64,000 nt of DNA from Betaproteobacteria bacterium. GTDB taxonomy: Bacteria; Bdellovibrionota_B; Oligoflexia; Silvanigrellales; Silvanigrellaceae. Below the pieces are notes generated by a model, which saw only the letters and a program-made list of their open reading frames with translations, was not told where the DNA came from and did no database searches. The stretch lies in NCBI GenBank assembly GCA_016868315.1, contig VGHE01000011.1:1-64000 (forward strand), given 5' to 3'. Below are positions 44,375 through 53,786 of this stretch, in pieces. The number at the start of each line of letters is the position of its first letter. Position 1 is the first letter of the stretch. The position numbers were made by a program, and so were the translations under genes.

Positions 44375-45346
44375 ATGCCAACCACATCTCCAAAAAACTC
44401 ACGTGACAAACGCCTCCATGTGGTGTTTTTTACGGATGCATCCAAGACAAAATCAACTTCAATTAGCGTGCGTAATTTAGCACTGCTCGTTGTTGCATTC
44501 GTCTTTTTCTTCTCGGCTGCGGGAGCATCCCTTTACCTATTCAACACAAATCGCAACCTGCTGACCCAGAAAAATGAGTACATCCGCGAACTCAAGTCTG
44601 CGATTGCCGCTTTTGCTGTGACCAACGAAAGAACTCAGGCATCACTGACAAGCGAGACGGATCCGCAAGCAGAGTTGACACGCAAAGTGGCCAAAGAAAT
44701 CGAGGTTCCATCGGATCAAGAAGGCAAACCTTCGGTCGCAGGCGGAGCCAACACCCTGGCGAGTCTGCAGTCGAGCCTTTCGAGCCTGAGCACGGTGAGT
44801 GCGAGCCTGGGTCGCAACGATAAACCCGCCCAACCGCAAGTGAATTTCGCAGACAAGAAGGCGAATTCGGAGAGCGGCACGAACAGCGGCTCGGCAAACT
44901 CGGAAAAAGCACTTCAAGCAAAAAGCCCTGGGGTGGTTCCTGTTCCAGAACAGACACCCAAAAATCCGTTGACAGGTGTGCAGGTCGAGCAGCGCCACAC
45001 GACCGAGTTCAATGGACAGACAACTCTTCACTTTCAGCTCGTGAACACCTCTCGCAACCGCAGCCAGTCTTGGACGGGTCGAGTTTGTGGGGTGGTGGAA
45101 CTCAATGGGGCTGCGCCCCAGCAAAAGCCATCGGCGGCTGGCCTGATTGCTGTTCCAAGTGGTCAACCCGTTCAAAACGCAGAAAACCCTGCTAACTCGT
45201 GTGCCGACGGTGAGTTGGTTCGGTTTTCTCGCCTCAGACCAACCGAACTCGTGGTACCCGCACGTCAAGAAGCCATAAAACGTGTCACCATCTTTTTCGT
45301 GGAGTCCGGAAGCAATCGAATCCTTTCCCAACAGATTGAATTGTAA
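44375..45346 (+). CDS. Bitopic membrane protein of unknown function
   Basis: 323 residues from ATG 44375 (GGAGG 10 bases upstream); ATG 44357 would add six residues. A basic cytoplasmic lead of about 30 residues is followed by one transmembrane helix (about 36-58), a short coiled coil, a low-complexity Ser/Ala/Gln/Asn stretch (about 110-190) and a beta-rich C-terminal domain with two cysteines. It starts 38 bases after the L,D-carboxypeptidase gene and is probably cotranscribed, so a part in the same envelope process is possible. No family recognised. Confidence 0.8.
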   Translation: MPTTSPKNSRDKRLHVVFFTDASKTKSTSISVRNLALLVVAFVFFFSAAGASLYLFNTNRNLLTQKNEYIRELKSAIAAFAVTNERTQASLTSETDPQAELTRKVAKEIEVPSDQEGKPSVAGGANTLASLQSSLSSLSTVSASLGRNDKPAQPQVNFADKKANSESGTNSGSANSEKALQAKSPGVVPVPEQTPKNPLTGVQVEQRHTTEFNGQTTLHFQLVNTSRNRSQSWTGRVCGVVELNGAAPQQKPSAAGLIAVPSGQPVQNAENPANSCADGELVRFSRLRPTELVVPARQEAIKRVTIFFVESGSNRILSQQIEL

Positions 45347-45441
45347 GAAAAAATCCAAATCCCCGAAGAATTTCCCCAAGACACTCATATTAAAATCACT
45401 TCCTACCGATTCTTTTCCTAGACGAGGCGGGAGGTCTGCTC

Positions 45442-46272
45442 ATGAAACAGAGAAACCTGATCTTGGCTTACGTGGCGGGAACGTCGGCGGTTTCCACCCT
45501 GATGGGCGGATTTGTCGCCTGCGGCGCTCAGTCCTACCGCATCTCGGTTCACGGCGAGGCCGGCGAGAAGGTGGATCGTCCAAACACGGGCGCCAGTGGA
45601 GCGAACGTCCCCTCTGGAAGACTCCCTGGGGTGCACAGTGCGAGTGGATGGAAGCGCAGCCTACCCGTGCGTTTCCTCACGAGCGAAGACATCGACCCAA
45701 CCGTCGTTAAGCAACTTCAGACAGCTATGAAGAGTTGGGAACTGGCTGTGGGCAAACCGTTGTTTCAATACGATGGTGGAGAGAAACGCTCCGGTGGCGA
45801 CTTCCGGCAACTCTATGAGCCCCTCAACGATGGCGTCAACGGCAATTACTTTGACAAAAGCTGGTTCAAATCTACAGGCAAATCAAACAGTGTCTTAGCA
45901 ACGACAATTTGGGAAAACAGTCCAAGAGATGCGAGCTCGATTGTCAAGGCCGACATTCGCTACAATTCAGAATTCTACATCTTTGGAAACTCGCTCGAGG
46001 AATTTAGCGAAGGCAAAAGAACTATCGTTGACATGGAAAGTCTTGCGCTCCACGAACTTGGTCATCTTCTTGGTCTAACGCACGTCAATGAAACCGAAGA
46101 CCGTTTCAGCGTGATGAATCCTTCACTCTTCATAGGTGAAGGCATGATCACACGCAGGTTAAGCAAAGGCGACATCACACGAATTCGATCCGTTTATGGT
46201 ATTGGTGATCCAACCCTCGTGCAGACACTCGAAACGGCAGATGAAGCCGACAGCGGCGACAATAAACTTTAA
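45442..46272 (+). CDS. Matrixin-type zinc metalloprotease lipoprotein
   Basis: 276 residues, GGGAGG 7 bases before ATG. The signal region ends GGFVAC (Cys27), a lipobox, so the enzyme is probably outer-membrane anchored. The metzincin zinc site HELGHLLGLTH (His204, His208, His214, catalytic Glu205) is complete, and SVMNPS (Met225) is the Met-turn. No pro-domain cysteine switch or C-terminal repeat is seen. Substrate unknown; predatory and fish- or protist-associated bacteria often export such proteases. Confidence 0.92.
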   Translation: MKQRNLILAYVAGTSAVSTLMGGFVACGAQSYRISVHGEAGEKVDRPNTGASGANVPSGRLPGVHSASGWKRSLPVRFLTSEDIDPTVVKQLQTAMKSWELAVGKPLFQYDGGEKRSGGDFRQLYEPLNDGVNGNYFDKSWFKSTGKSNSVLATTIWENSPRDASSIVKADIRYNSEFYIFGNSLEEFSEGKRTIVDMESLALHELGHLLGLTHVNETEDRFSVMNPSLFIGEGMITRRLSKGDITRIRSVYGIGDPTLVQTLETADEADSGDNKL

Positions 46273-46282
46273 TAGCAGTGCC

Positions 46283-47212
46283 TCACATGTTCCTTCCGAT
46301 TATCCAGGCATGATGTATCAACTCATTCCTGAAATCAGGGGGAATAGTTTTACGAGAAAAATCTGTGATTGAGTATTTTTCGCGCAGGCTCTCAGCAAGC
46401 TTGAAGGTACGCAAGTTGTTTGAGAAGAAAAGCACGCCACTCGTTGAGAGCATCTCGATGCAGCGCTCCACCATCCATACATGGTCTTGCTGAACATCAA
46501 ACACATCCTGCATCTTTTTCGAGTTCGAGAAAGATGGCGGATCAAGAAAAATCAAATCAAACTTTTCGTCACTCCCAGGCCTCTTCAACCACTCACATAC
46601 ATCGGCACGAATGAATCGATGCTCCGACCGCAAAAGGTTGTTTAGGCGAAAGTTATCCTCTGCCCAATCGAGATAGGTCGCACTCATGTCAATCGACGTT
46701 ACGCTTTTCGCACCCCCACCGGCTGCATGGACACTCACTGCTCCGGTATAACAGAAGAGGTTTAAAACTCTCTTGCCTTGTGCATTTTCATGAACCCACC
46801 GACGCGAGATCCGATGGTCTAAAAACAAGCCGGTATCGAGATAATCAGAGAGATTCACAATGAACTTGAACTGCCCTTCACTCACATGGTGAAGAACAGT
46901 CTCCTGAGCCACCTTCTCATATTGAGCTAGACCCTTTTTCCGCTGTCGTTCTTTTACAAAGACATCGGTATCTTCAACCTCAAAAAAGGCCTTCACTGCC
47001 GTGATGACCTCAGCAAAGTGGAGTTCATCTCTCTCAGCGAAGCGCTCGCTAAAGTAGCGGCAGACGACAATTTTACCGTTATAATAATCAACAGTGACCG
47101 CGTACTCAGGTATATCCCGGTCGTAAACACGAAAAGCAGTGCACGGGAATTTCTGCGCCCAGAGACGCAGATGCTTGAAGTTCTTGGTCAGACGATTTGC
47201 AAATGCTGTCAT
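46283..47212 (-). CDS. rlmK: 23S rRNA m7G2069 methyltransferase (RlmK, stand-alone)
   Basis: 309 residues, matching the C-terminal half of the enterobacterial RlmKL fusion throughout: FANRLTKNFKHL at the start, YDRDIPEY, VNLSDYLDTGLFLDHRISRR, the SAM site NLFCYTGAVSVHAA, and the catalytic FLDPPSFSNSKKMQDVFDVQ. It methylates N7 of a 23S G. Only the K part is present; no N-terminal THUMP/RlmL part lies in the window. It ends 10 bases from the convergent protease gene. Confidence 0.93.
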   Translation of the reverse strand: MTAFANRLTKNFKHLRLWAQKFPCTAFRVYDRDIPEYAVTVDYYNGKIVVCRYFSERFAERDELHFAEVITAVKAFFEVEDTDVFVKERQRKKGLAQYEKVAQETVLHHVSEGQFKFIVNLSDYLDTGLFLDHRISRRWVHENAQGKRVLNLFCYTGAVSVHAAGGGAKSVTSIDMSATYLDWAEDNFRLNNLLRSEHRFIRADVCEWLKRPGSDEKFDLIFLDPPSFSNSKKMQDVFDVQQDHVWMVERCIEMLSTSGVLFFSNNLRTFKLAESLREKYSITDFSRKTIPPDFRNELIHHAWIIGRNM

Positions 47213-47239
47213 AGAAGAAAAACGATCTTCCGGAATGAA

Positions 47240-47638
47240 TTAGAAACGATTTCCAGTCGAGTACTCCTCGAACAACGACCAGCAGCGGTTGTCTCGACTG
47301 TAAAACGCGAGCATCACCCGCTCCCGTTCCCAGACCTTATAGACTGCCGAAGAAAATGTGTAGTAGCGCAAATACAGACCCGAGCTCTTGCCCGAGACCA
47401 TGCTATCGGGTGTCGGCATAAAATCGTCAAGATAATAACACTCACCTGGCTCCATGCGCATGAACGGCAGCGTCACCGGATGACTCAACTCCTTGCGACG
47501 CTCAGGCATGCTTGCACAGCCGCCCAGAAGCACAAGCAGCAGAGCGACGAGAACATTCCTCGCCACTGTACATGGGCTCGAAACCTGCTGACCCAAATGG
47601 GCGACAAATCGAGTTGAGTTGTTTACGATGGCTGCCAT
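47240..47638 (-). CDS. Small lipoprotein
   Basis: 132 residues from ATG 47638; weak SD (GGA at 5 bases). A long N-terminal lead of about 30 residues precedes a hydrophobic stretch ending LLGGCAS, a good lipobox. The mature 90 residues include two aromatic clusters (YYLDDF, YLRYYTF) and a Cys. It lies 27 bases upstream of rlmK on the same strand and diverges from another lipoprotein gene. Function unknown. Confidence 0.65.
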   Translation of the reverse strand: MAAIVNNSTRFVAHLGQQVSSPCTVARNVLVALLLVLLGGCASMPERRKELSHPVTLPFMRMEPGECYYLDDFMPTPDSMVSGKSSGLYLRYYTFSSAVYKVWERERVMLAFYSRDNRCWSLFEEYSTGNRF

Positions 47639-47747
47639 AATATCCAGTGTCACGGCATACTCCCTTCGGCGCTCTCCTGCGCTCTTCGGAGGATCCGCGT
47701 GGTGCATGAGGCTTATCGGGGAATCTTTTTCAAAGCAGGACAGCGCA

Positions 47748-49196
47748 ATGACGGCAGATAGGAAATTTGTACCGCAAATTGGGCGATTCTCCGCGAAGGC
47801 ATTACGTGCTTTCAGCGTCTTTCTGGTGTCTGGATTGCTCCTGCCGGGATGCAAATCGACGTCTCAGCCCGCCCTGGTTCAGCGCACTGCCGAGCAGAAG
47901 AATGAACTCAAGGCGATTCTCGGAGTCAAACGACTGGTCGACTGCAAGCTGGTCAACCAAGAGTGGTTTATTCCCGGGGATGTCCAACAGGCAGAGATTG
48001 TGCGCAGCAAATCGTCACTTGCGCTTGTTTATCAAGCCCTCCTGAGAACAGGCCCACGCACCGTTTACCAAAGCCTCACCCCGGGACTTGCCTTCGACGG
48101 GGATGGCGTCAGTGTGGGTCAAAAGAATGCACCCAACGTCAGTGACTTCAAAACAGTCGATGACTCAGCAGGGAACATGTGGACGATCAGCAGATTCAAA
48201 GCTGCAGACACCGAGATTTACAAAGGACTCGTAGAGGTCATTGTCAAGAACAAAAGCTGGCGCACTGTGCTGCCTACCGATGGCAATACCTCAGTTCAGC
48301 AAATCTGGATTACCTTGCCAGCAGGTAATGGTGCTGCAAACATTGTCGTGCGCACCACTCCGGTCGAGGAATCGGAGAACAGCAGCGGAGGCGACGAGAG
48401 CACCTTCCTTTGGTTCCAGGTCGGGAGCGCCGACAACTCTGCTCGACTCATGGGAAGCGTGAAGCTAACAAATACAATCGTTCAGCCCAGTGGGTTTGTC
48501 GCGTTGGAGAAGACAGCCGAGCCTATTGCGGTTGCCATCACACAATCCCGCGGCGACGACGACTCCATCGACAGCCCAACACTGAGCTCCGGTGTGCGTG
48601 TTTCTCTGCACCGCATGTTTTCACAGCAACGTCAGGAAAGAACAATCTTCGAGGGCAAGGGACTAATCTCCAACCTGCATGTTTCAGCGCCGAATGCCTC
48701 AGGCATTCACTTGGCTTGGCTTTTTTCGCCACAGCAGCGCTCTGGTCGGTATTTGCAAACAACCACCCTGAATGTCCGGGTCATTCCGGAGCGCTTCTTT
48801 TCCAAAGCGCATGACCTCGAACGCGAACAGCTCCTCGTAACTGAGTTGAGCTACGAAGGAAACGAGCCAGAAATTCTTTTTACCTTCAATCAGAATCAGA
48901 CCATCCCTGTGCTGAGCTGGTGGGCGAAGCTTGAAAATGAAGTCGCTTTGCTCATCCAGCCACTTTTTTCACAATTCAGAACGGGTTCAACAGGCTCCTT
49001 GAAATCCTCAGATGGGACACATCTTGGATTATCTTTCGCGCCGACCCTTGGAATTCTTCCTCCAAAGAACTTTAACCGTGTGATGGCAGTCAAATCAGCA
49101 CCCACAGCGTCGGAAAAGAATATCGCGGTGTTTTCTAATCGAAGTGAATCAGCTGAACTTCAGACTGAGTCGATGCTTTATCCATGCACTTTCTGA
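47748..49196 (+). CDS. Lipoprotein with beta-rich mature part
   Basis: 482 residues from ATG 47748 (AGGA 8 bases upstream), 43 residues inside the longest frame. Basic n-region, hydrophobic segment and VSGLLLPGC lipobox. The mature protein is strand-rich and acidic, with repeated VxxxxxPxGxxxL patterns and no catalytic motif; it could be a surface or periplasmic beta-propeller-like or adhesin-like protein, but I see no clear blade repeats. Its 3' end precedes the M3 peptidase start by 28 bases. No family recognised. Confidence 0.78.
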   Translation: MTADRKFVPQIGRFSAKALRAFSVFLVSGLLLPGCKSTSQPALVQRTAEQKNELKAILGVKRLVDCKLVNQEWFIPGDVQQAEIVRSKSSLALVYQALLRTGPRTVYQSLTPGLAFDGDGVSVGQKNAPNVSDFKTVDDSAGNMWTISRFKAADTEIYKGLVEVIVKNKSWRTVLPTDGNTSVQQIWITLPAGNGAANIVVRTTPVEESENSSGGDESTFLWFQVGSADNSARLMGSVKLTNTIVQPSGFVALEKTAEPIAVAITQSRGDDDSIDSPTLSSGVRVSLHRMFSQQRQERTIFEGKGLISNLHVSAPNASGIHLAWLFSPQQRSGRYLQTTTLNVRVIPERFFSKAHDLEREQLLVTELSYEGNEPEILFTFNQNQTIPVLSWWAKLENEVALLIQPLFSQFRTGSTGSLKSSDGTHLGLSFAPTLGILPPKNFNRVMAVKSAPTASEKNIAVFSNRSESAELQTESMLYPCTF

Positions 49197-49224
49197 GGGC
49201 GCATTGTTTCAGGTTCAAAAAATA

Positions 49225-50925
49225 ATGCCTTACAGACGCTACCTCAGAGCAGATTTCGATCCTGAGAACGCAACGCATGTGAGCGAGGCTCTTTTGCAGT
49301 TGCGCTCGGCTCCTCCCTTTGACTTTGAGAGTGCCAAAGCCTGGTATGGAACATTCTGCGAAATTTCTGATGCAACGAATGAAATTCAAACCCGACTCGA
49401 CCTCGAAATGTCTCTCAACACGGACAGCAAAGATCTCCCCGAGCGCATCAAACAATTTGAGAGCCACGTGCTTGTGCAACTCATGAATGCGCGAGCACAG
49501 CTTATGGACATCTATCTCCAATCACCCTGGCGTGCCTCAATGCATGCTGATGACCGAGACAAAATCGCAAAAGAACTTTTGCAAAGACGCAAGTACACAT
49601 CACCAAAATTGGCACAGCTTCAGATCGAAGAGAACGCCCTTATCCGTGACTTTAAATCTTTCTCTGCCCATGCAACCTGTTCTTTCTTTGGCCGAAATAC
49701 TTCACTGGGCGTTGTCATAGGTAAGCTCAATGATCCTCGGCCTGAGATTCGCAAAGAAGCCTTTCTTGCCCATTGGAGTAAGATTCGCTCATCACGCGAA
49801 TGGCTCGAAAATCTATTCACAAATCTACTCAAGAACAGAATCAAGCAGGCCGCGGTGGCCGGAGCCGACTCCTACACCACGCTCTGCTTTTCTGACTTAG
49901 GTCGATTCGACTATTCTCCACAGGATTGCAAAACCCTCAGAGACAGCGTTCTCGAAGCTATTGTGCCGCTTGTTTCAGAACTCCACGCCAGGCAACTTAA
50001 GAGTCTCAACTGCAGCGTCCTTCGCCCCTGGGACACCAACGTCTGGCCTAAATTCCTTCCGTCAGAAAATCCTTGCCAGGGTGACCTCGATGCTCTGCTC
50101 GATGCGGGTGGTCGTATCTTTACAAAAATCCATCCGGGATTCGGTCGTTTGTTTGATACTCTGCGTGCAAACAAATTCATTGATATTCACCCACGCAGCA
50201 TGAAGGCGCCCGGAGCTTTCTGCGTTGTCCTACCGGAATCACGGACTCCTTTTGTGTTCGGCAATTTCGCCGGAAACTTCCGCGACGCATTCACCCTTCT
50301 GCACGAATTTGGACATGCTCTGCATGGCTCTGCCGCTCTGCAAATTGAAAATCCGCTTGTGCGCCATCCTGGGTTGGAGTTCTGTGAGGTCGCATCGATG
50401 GGACTCGAATTCCTCGCTCAACCTTTTCTCAACGAATTCTGGCCACGCACAGGTGACGCAAAGAAAGCCTGGGCGCTCCACTGTTTCAACGCTTTACAGT
50501 TCTGGCCCTTCATGGCTCTTTTGGATGAATGGCAACACACCGTTTACGACGAGCGGCTTCTCGATGCGAACGACCGTGCCGCTTTGTGGCGGCAACTCTC
50601 GAGGAAATACAGACCCAATATCGATTGGTCGGAGATAGAAGATTTCGAGGAATTGGGCTGGCTGAGTCGACCCCATCCCATCACTTCGCCCTTCTATTAC
50701 ATTGACTACGGCATCGCGCAGATGGGAGGCGTACAGCTGTGGCTCAACAGCAAGGCAAATTACTTACGTGCAGTGGAAGGGCACATCAGAGGTTTGAGCC
50801 TTGGCTCTCAGCGAACCCTGCCGGAGCTTTTTGCCGCGAGTTCGCTGAACTTTGATTTTTCAAAGGCCTGGCTGGAAAAGCTTGGACGTGTCTTGTTCGA
50901 TGAAATCTCCGCTGCCGAGGCATAA
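49225..50925 (+). CDS. M3-family oligoendopeptidase (PepF-like)
   Basis: 566 residues from ATG 49225; GTG 49144 is an in-frame alternative but overlaps the previous gene, and family members start near RRYLxxDFD. A zinc metallopeptidase that degrades short peptides in the cytoplasm. The site LLHEFGHALHG supplies His360, Glu361 and His364, and Glu388 (FCEVASMGLE) is the third ligand. Downstream Tyr/His residues (SPFYYIDYGIAQ) match the substrate-binding region. No signal peptide. A bidirectional terminator follows. Confidence 0.92.
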   Translation: MPYRRYLRADFDPENATHVSEALLQLRSAPPFDFESAKAWYGTFCEISDATNEIQTRLDLEMSLNTDSKDLPERIKQFESHVLVQLMNARAQLMDIYLQSPWRASMHADDRDKIAKELLQRRKYTSPKLAQLQIEENALIRDFKSFSAHATCSFFGRNTSLGVVIGKLNDPRPEIRKEAFLAHWSKIRSSREWLENLFTNLLKNRIKQAAVAGADSYTTLCFSDLGRFDYSPQDCKTLRDSVLEAIVPLVSELHARQLKSLNCSVLRPWDTNVWPKFLPSENPCQGDLDALLDAGGRIFTKIHPGFGRLFDTLRANKFIDIHPRSMKAPGAFCVVLPESRTPFVFGNFAGNFRDAFTLLHEFGHALHGSAALQIENPLVRHPGLEFCEVASMGLEFLAQPFLNEFWPRTGDAKKAWALHCFNALQFWPFMALLDEWQHTVYDERLLDANDRAALWRQLSRKYRPNIDWSEIEDFEELGWLSRPHPITSPFYYIDYGIAQMGGVQLWLNSKANYLRAVEGHIRGLSLGSQRTLPELFAASSLNFDFSKAWLEKLGRVLFDEISAAEA

Positions 50926-50953
50926 AAAAAGGGAGCCGTAAGGCTCCCTTTTT
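50924..50953. terminator. Bidirectional intrinsic terminator
   Basis: A perfect 7-bp stem GGGAGCC (50931-50937) / GGCTCCC (50942-50948) with a GTAA loop is flanked by seven A before and five T after, so both strands have a T-run. It lies between the M3 peptidase gene (+) and rpsO (-) and ends both. Confidence 0.95.
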
Positions 50954-50970
50954 GGTCACATCCAGCAGAA

Positions 50971-51240
50971 TTACTTGCGGATGTTGAGCGCTGTAATGAG
51001 CTTTGTGTAACGGCCTTCATCAGAGCCACGGAGGTAGTCCAACAGGCAGCGGCGTTGGCTAACGAGCTTCAAAAGACCACGACGACCAGCGAAGTCCTTC
51101 TTGTGGACTTTGAAGTGCTCGGTGAGTGTGTTGATGCGCTCAGTCAGGAGTGCAACTTGCACTTCTGTTGAACCGGTGTCGGTGCCGTGAAGACGAAATT
51201 TAGAAATGATGGCTTCGCGTTGCTGAGCGGTCTGTTGCAT
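50971..51240 (-). CDS. rpsO: 30S ribosomal protein S15
   Basis: 89 residues, the normal size. The sequence carries the S15 hallmarks: [38 protein letters not shown] and [21 protein letters not shown]15 binds 16S helix 22 early in 30S assembly. ATG 51240 follows CAGGAG at 8 bases; the upstream in-frame extension has no start signal. pnp, the usual downstream partner, is absent and a terminator follows immediately. Confidence 0.98.
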   Translation of the reverse strand: MQQTAQQREAIISKFRLHGTDTGSTEVQVALLTERINTLTEHFKVHKKDFAGRRGLLKLVSQRRCLLDYLRGSDEGRYTKLITALNIRK

Positions 51241-51396
51241 GTTACTTCTCCTGCCATGCTTATTTGCGGATTCATCCGCGATTTTTTTATGGTCAAAACC
51301 AGACTGGGGACGGCCGACCAAAGCCAGATCCACCATACCAGTCATGACCTCTCCGAAAGGTTGGGCTAGCACCCCATCTAGAGAAAGGCAAGCCAA

Positions 51397-52698
51397 ATGG
51401 AATCCTTGCTGCCACCCGGCTTCGGGCTCGGGGGTCACATCGAAACGACCCTGCGGGGCATATCCCCAGGACAGCTCCATGCAGCGGATTTTCAGGGTAT
51501 CGTTCCAAATTCTGACAATGATTTTATTTTGCGGACACTTATCCTCTCAATGAACGGAGTGGGGGAGACCATTCCCAATCCAGCCGTGGGCTGCATCGCG
51601 CTTAAAAATGATGAAATTATAGGCTTTGGCGCCACGGAAGCCTATGGTGGTCGGCATGCCGAACGGGTCGCGTTTGGCAATCTTAAGGACAACGGCCACT
51701 CCACTGAAAACTCGGCCGTTTATGTCACTCTCGAGCCCTGCTCGCACCATGGCAAGCAGCCACCGTGCTGCGAACTCTTTCAAAATGCGGGAGTCTCTCG
51801 AGTCGTCGTAGCGCTCGGTGACCCCAACCCTCTGGTGAATGGCCGGGGGCTGCGCTACCTCGAAGCTGCAGGCGCTCGAGTGCTCCTCTCTCACGGACAG
51901 TCAGCTGCAGCTGCATCCGCATGGCACTTGCCGTTTCTTGTGCAACAGACGCAGAATCGACCGCTCATTGTGGGAAAGTGGGCTCAAACCCTGGACGGCG
52001 TGGTTGCGGATTCGCACCACAACTCAAAATGGATCACGGGTCCTGAGGCGCGGGCACATGGCCACTGGCTGCGTTTGAAATACGACATCACGGCCGTCGG
52101 GCTGGGAACACTCCTTGCAGACGCTCCGGCACTCACCGCACGTGACTGTTGGCTCCCCAACTCCCGTCAGCCACATGCATGTGTCATCGACCCCTTGGGT
52201 CACAGCATTCCCAGTGACAAACGTTTCCAGGATGCACTGGCGAAGCTCGTTGCCGCAGCTGACAACCGCAAAGTTGCAGTGGTTTGTCCGCGCGAGCACG
52301 TAAAGGAATTGAAGGGGAAACTGCCCGCAGCGGTTTCACTGATTGGTTTTCCGCCTCCGAATGAAGCAGGTAGAATCGGTGAAATGCTCAAAAGCGTTTG
52401 GCAACAAGATGAGACAATCTCTTGGCTCGGACGCATGCCCCAAAGCGTTTACATCGAAGGCGGCTCAACGTTACTTTCGCTCATGATCGAAGCAGAAGCT
52501 CTCGATGCACTCCACGTTTTCATTGCACCCAAGCTGCTCGGTGGAGATGCACACCGCGTAGGCAATGGCACACACAAGTCACCACAACTTTCAATGGCAG
52601 CACATTTTGACATCCTCTCCACGTCTGTCCTTGGCGGTGATATGCTCCTCGAGCTGGTGTCAAAGCCGATCAAAGAATCATTTTTCGTCCGAGGTTGA
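51397..52698 (+). CDS. ribD: Riboflavin biosynthesis deaminase/reductase
   Basis: 433 residues. The N-terminal deaminase has zinc motifs HAER (His87, Glu89) and [11 protein letters not shown] (Cys115, Cys124); the C-terminal reductase contains [12 protein letters not shown] and YIEGGSTLL. Together they convert the pyrimidine intermediate in the second and third steps of riboflavin synthesis. The ATG at 51397 gives about 40 residues before the fold, longer than usual; no better start is seen. Other rib genes are not present. The next gene begins 5 bases after the stop. Confidence 0.94.
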   Translation: MESLLPPGFGLGGHIETTLRGISPGQLHAADFQGIVPNSDNDFILRTLILSMNGVGETIPNPAVGCIALKNDEIIGFGATEAYGGRHAERVAFGNLKDNGHSTENSAVYVTLEPCSHHGKQPPCCELFQNAGVSRVVVALGDPNPLVNGRGLRYLEAAGARVLLSHGQSAAAASAWHLPFLVQQTQNRPLIVGKWAQTLDGVVADSHHNSKWITGPEARAHGHWLRLKYDITAVGLGTLLADAPALTARDCWLPNSRQPHACVIDPLGHSIPSDKRFQDALAKLVAAADNRKVAVVCPREHVKELKGKLPAAVSLIGFPPPNEAGRIGEMLKSVWQQDETISWLGRMPQSVYIEGGSTLLSLMIEAEALDALHVFIAPKLLGGDAHRVGNGTHKSPQLSMAAHFDILSTSVLGGDMLLELVSKPIKESFFVRG

Positions 52699-52703
52699 GC
52701 GCA

Positions 52704-53786
52704 ATGTCGGAGCTGTCCCAAATATCAGGAACAAATGATTCAGCTGAGTCGGTCACAACACGCTTCAGAACGGACAAACTTACCCCACTGCTGTTGCGTT
52801 TTCTTAACCGACTTAAGCAGACCGGCAAATCAGGGCACACAATATCCGCGTATAGAAACGACCTTTCCATTTTCTGCCAGTTTCTTGTTGCCGAGAAAAT
52901 CGATCCACAGGATTTTCAATCTCATTTTCAGGAGCGGTGGATAGCCTATTTGAGTTCGCGTGGCAGGAAGTCGCAGGCGAGCGTCCGACGCGCACTGATG
53001 AGTGTTCGAACATTTCTGCATTTCCTTGTGAAGGAAAAAATCATCGAGCGCTCACCCATGCTCGAGAGTAAGTCGCCGAGGCAACCCGCGCACGAGTTAT
53101 TGACCGTGCGCCCGGAGCATTACTTTCGCCTTATTCATACGCTGAGCGCGAAAGAAAGAGCTGAGGATCCCAAGGCCATTCGCGACCTGGCTCTCATCCA
53201 GTTGCTCGGAGAATGCGGATTAAAGGCAAGCGAAGTCGCACAAATGCGCTGGTCAGATATTCTGTTCGAAGGAAGTATCAGCGACCCACAAGCAAGCTTG
53301 ACCCTGCGCGTTGCCGGACAAAACGAACGCATCGTCAAAGCGCATGCCGACGTTGCAGCGACTCTCTGGAAACTCAAGGAAGCCAGACAGCAGCTCAATC
53401 TGCCCGCATCACCCCAAGACAAACTGTTTTTCGGATTTCTAAACGTCAGCCGCCGTCTCAAGTCAGACGGTCTGCACCGGCACGGTGTAAAGTTCGTTGT
53501 TTATGAGGTATGTGAAGAGATTCTTGGGATTCCCTACAACTCTGAAAGCCTCCGCAACCATGCCATTCTGCGTTGGCTGGAATTGGGTATCAGCACCCAA
53601 CAGGTTGCACAACTCGCGGGTTACTCTTCATTGAATTCACTCGAACGGTTCAAAATTAAGGCACGTGGCCAGCGTCGTCCGAAGCGTCAGACGAAAAAAC
53701 AAAGCTCATCCGATCAGAAGCAGCCACGCACTGAATCGAAAGCAACCGGCTCCCCCCGCCCTTTGGGAGGAACGTCTAACCCATGA
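52704..53786 (+). CDS. Tyrosine-recombinase fold protein lacking catalytic residues
   Basis: 360 residues from ATG 52704 (GAGG 9 bases upstream). The order is that of XerC/D: SAM-like N-domain (about 25-115, TISAYRNDLSIFCQFL), then the catalytic fold (about 135-320), with a basic Lys/Arg/Ser/Pro tail. Catalytic positions are changed: Arg-I is Lys174 (GLKASE), His-II is Glu281, Arg-II is kept (Arg284), His-III is Tyr307 (AGYSS) and the nucleophile Tyr is Phe316. The codons read cleanly without frameshift, so this is a conserved non-cleaving form. It probably binds DNA but cannot recombine. Coupled to the kinase gene by an ATGA overlap. Confidence 0.9.
   Translation: MSELSQISGTNDSAESVTTRFRTDKLTPLLLRFLNRLKQTGKSGHTISAYRNDLSIFCQFLVAEKIDPQDFQSHFQERWIAYLSSRGRKSQASVRRALMSVRTFLHFLVKEKIIERSPMLESKSPRQPAHELLTVRPEHYFRLIHTLSAKERAEDPKAIRDLALIQLLGECGLKASEVAQMRWSDILFEGSISDPQASLTLRVAGQNERIVKAHADVAATLWKLKEARQQLNLPASPQDKLFFGFLNVSRRLKSDGLHRHGVKFVVYEVCEEILGIPYNSESLRNHAILRWLELGISTQQVAQLAGYSSLNSLERFKIKARGQRRPKRQTKKQSSSDQKQPRTESKATGSPRPLGGTSNP

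Noticed and set aside
51241-51396. FMN riboswitch upstream of ribD
   Set aside because: The 156-base leader lacks the conserved FMN-aptamer motifs that I would expect, and ribD is not followed by other rib genes.
51241-51480. N-terminal extension of the rpsO frame
   Set aside because: S15 is 89 residues in all bacteria and ATG 51240 has a good SD; the extension overlaps the ribD start and has no family match.
52704-53786. Recombinase gene as part of a mobile element
   Set aside because: No attachment-site repeats, other phage genes or tRNA target are adjacent, catalytic residues are missing and it is locked in an operon with ribD and a kinase.
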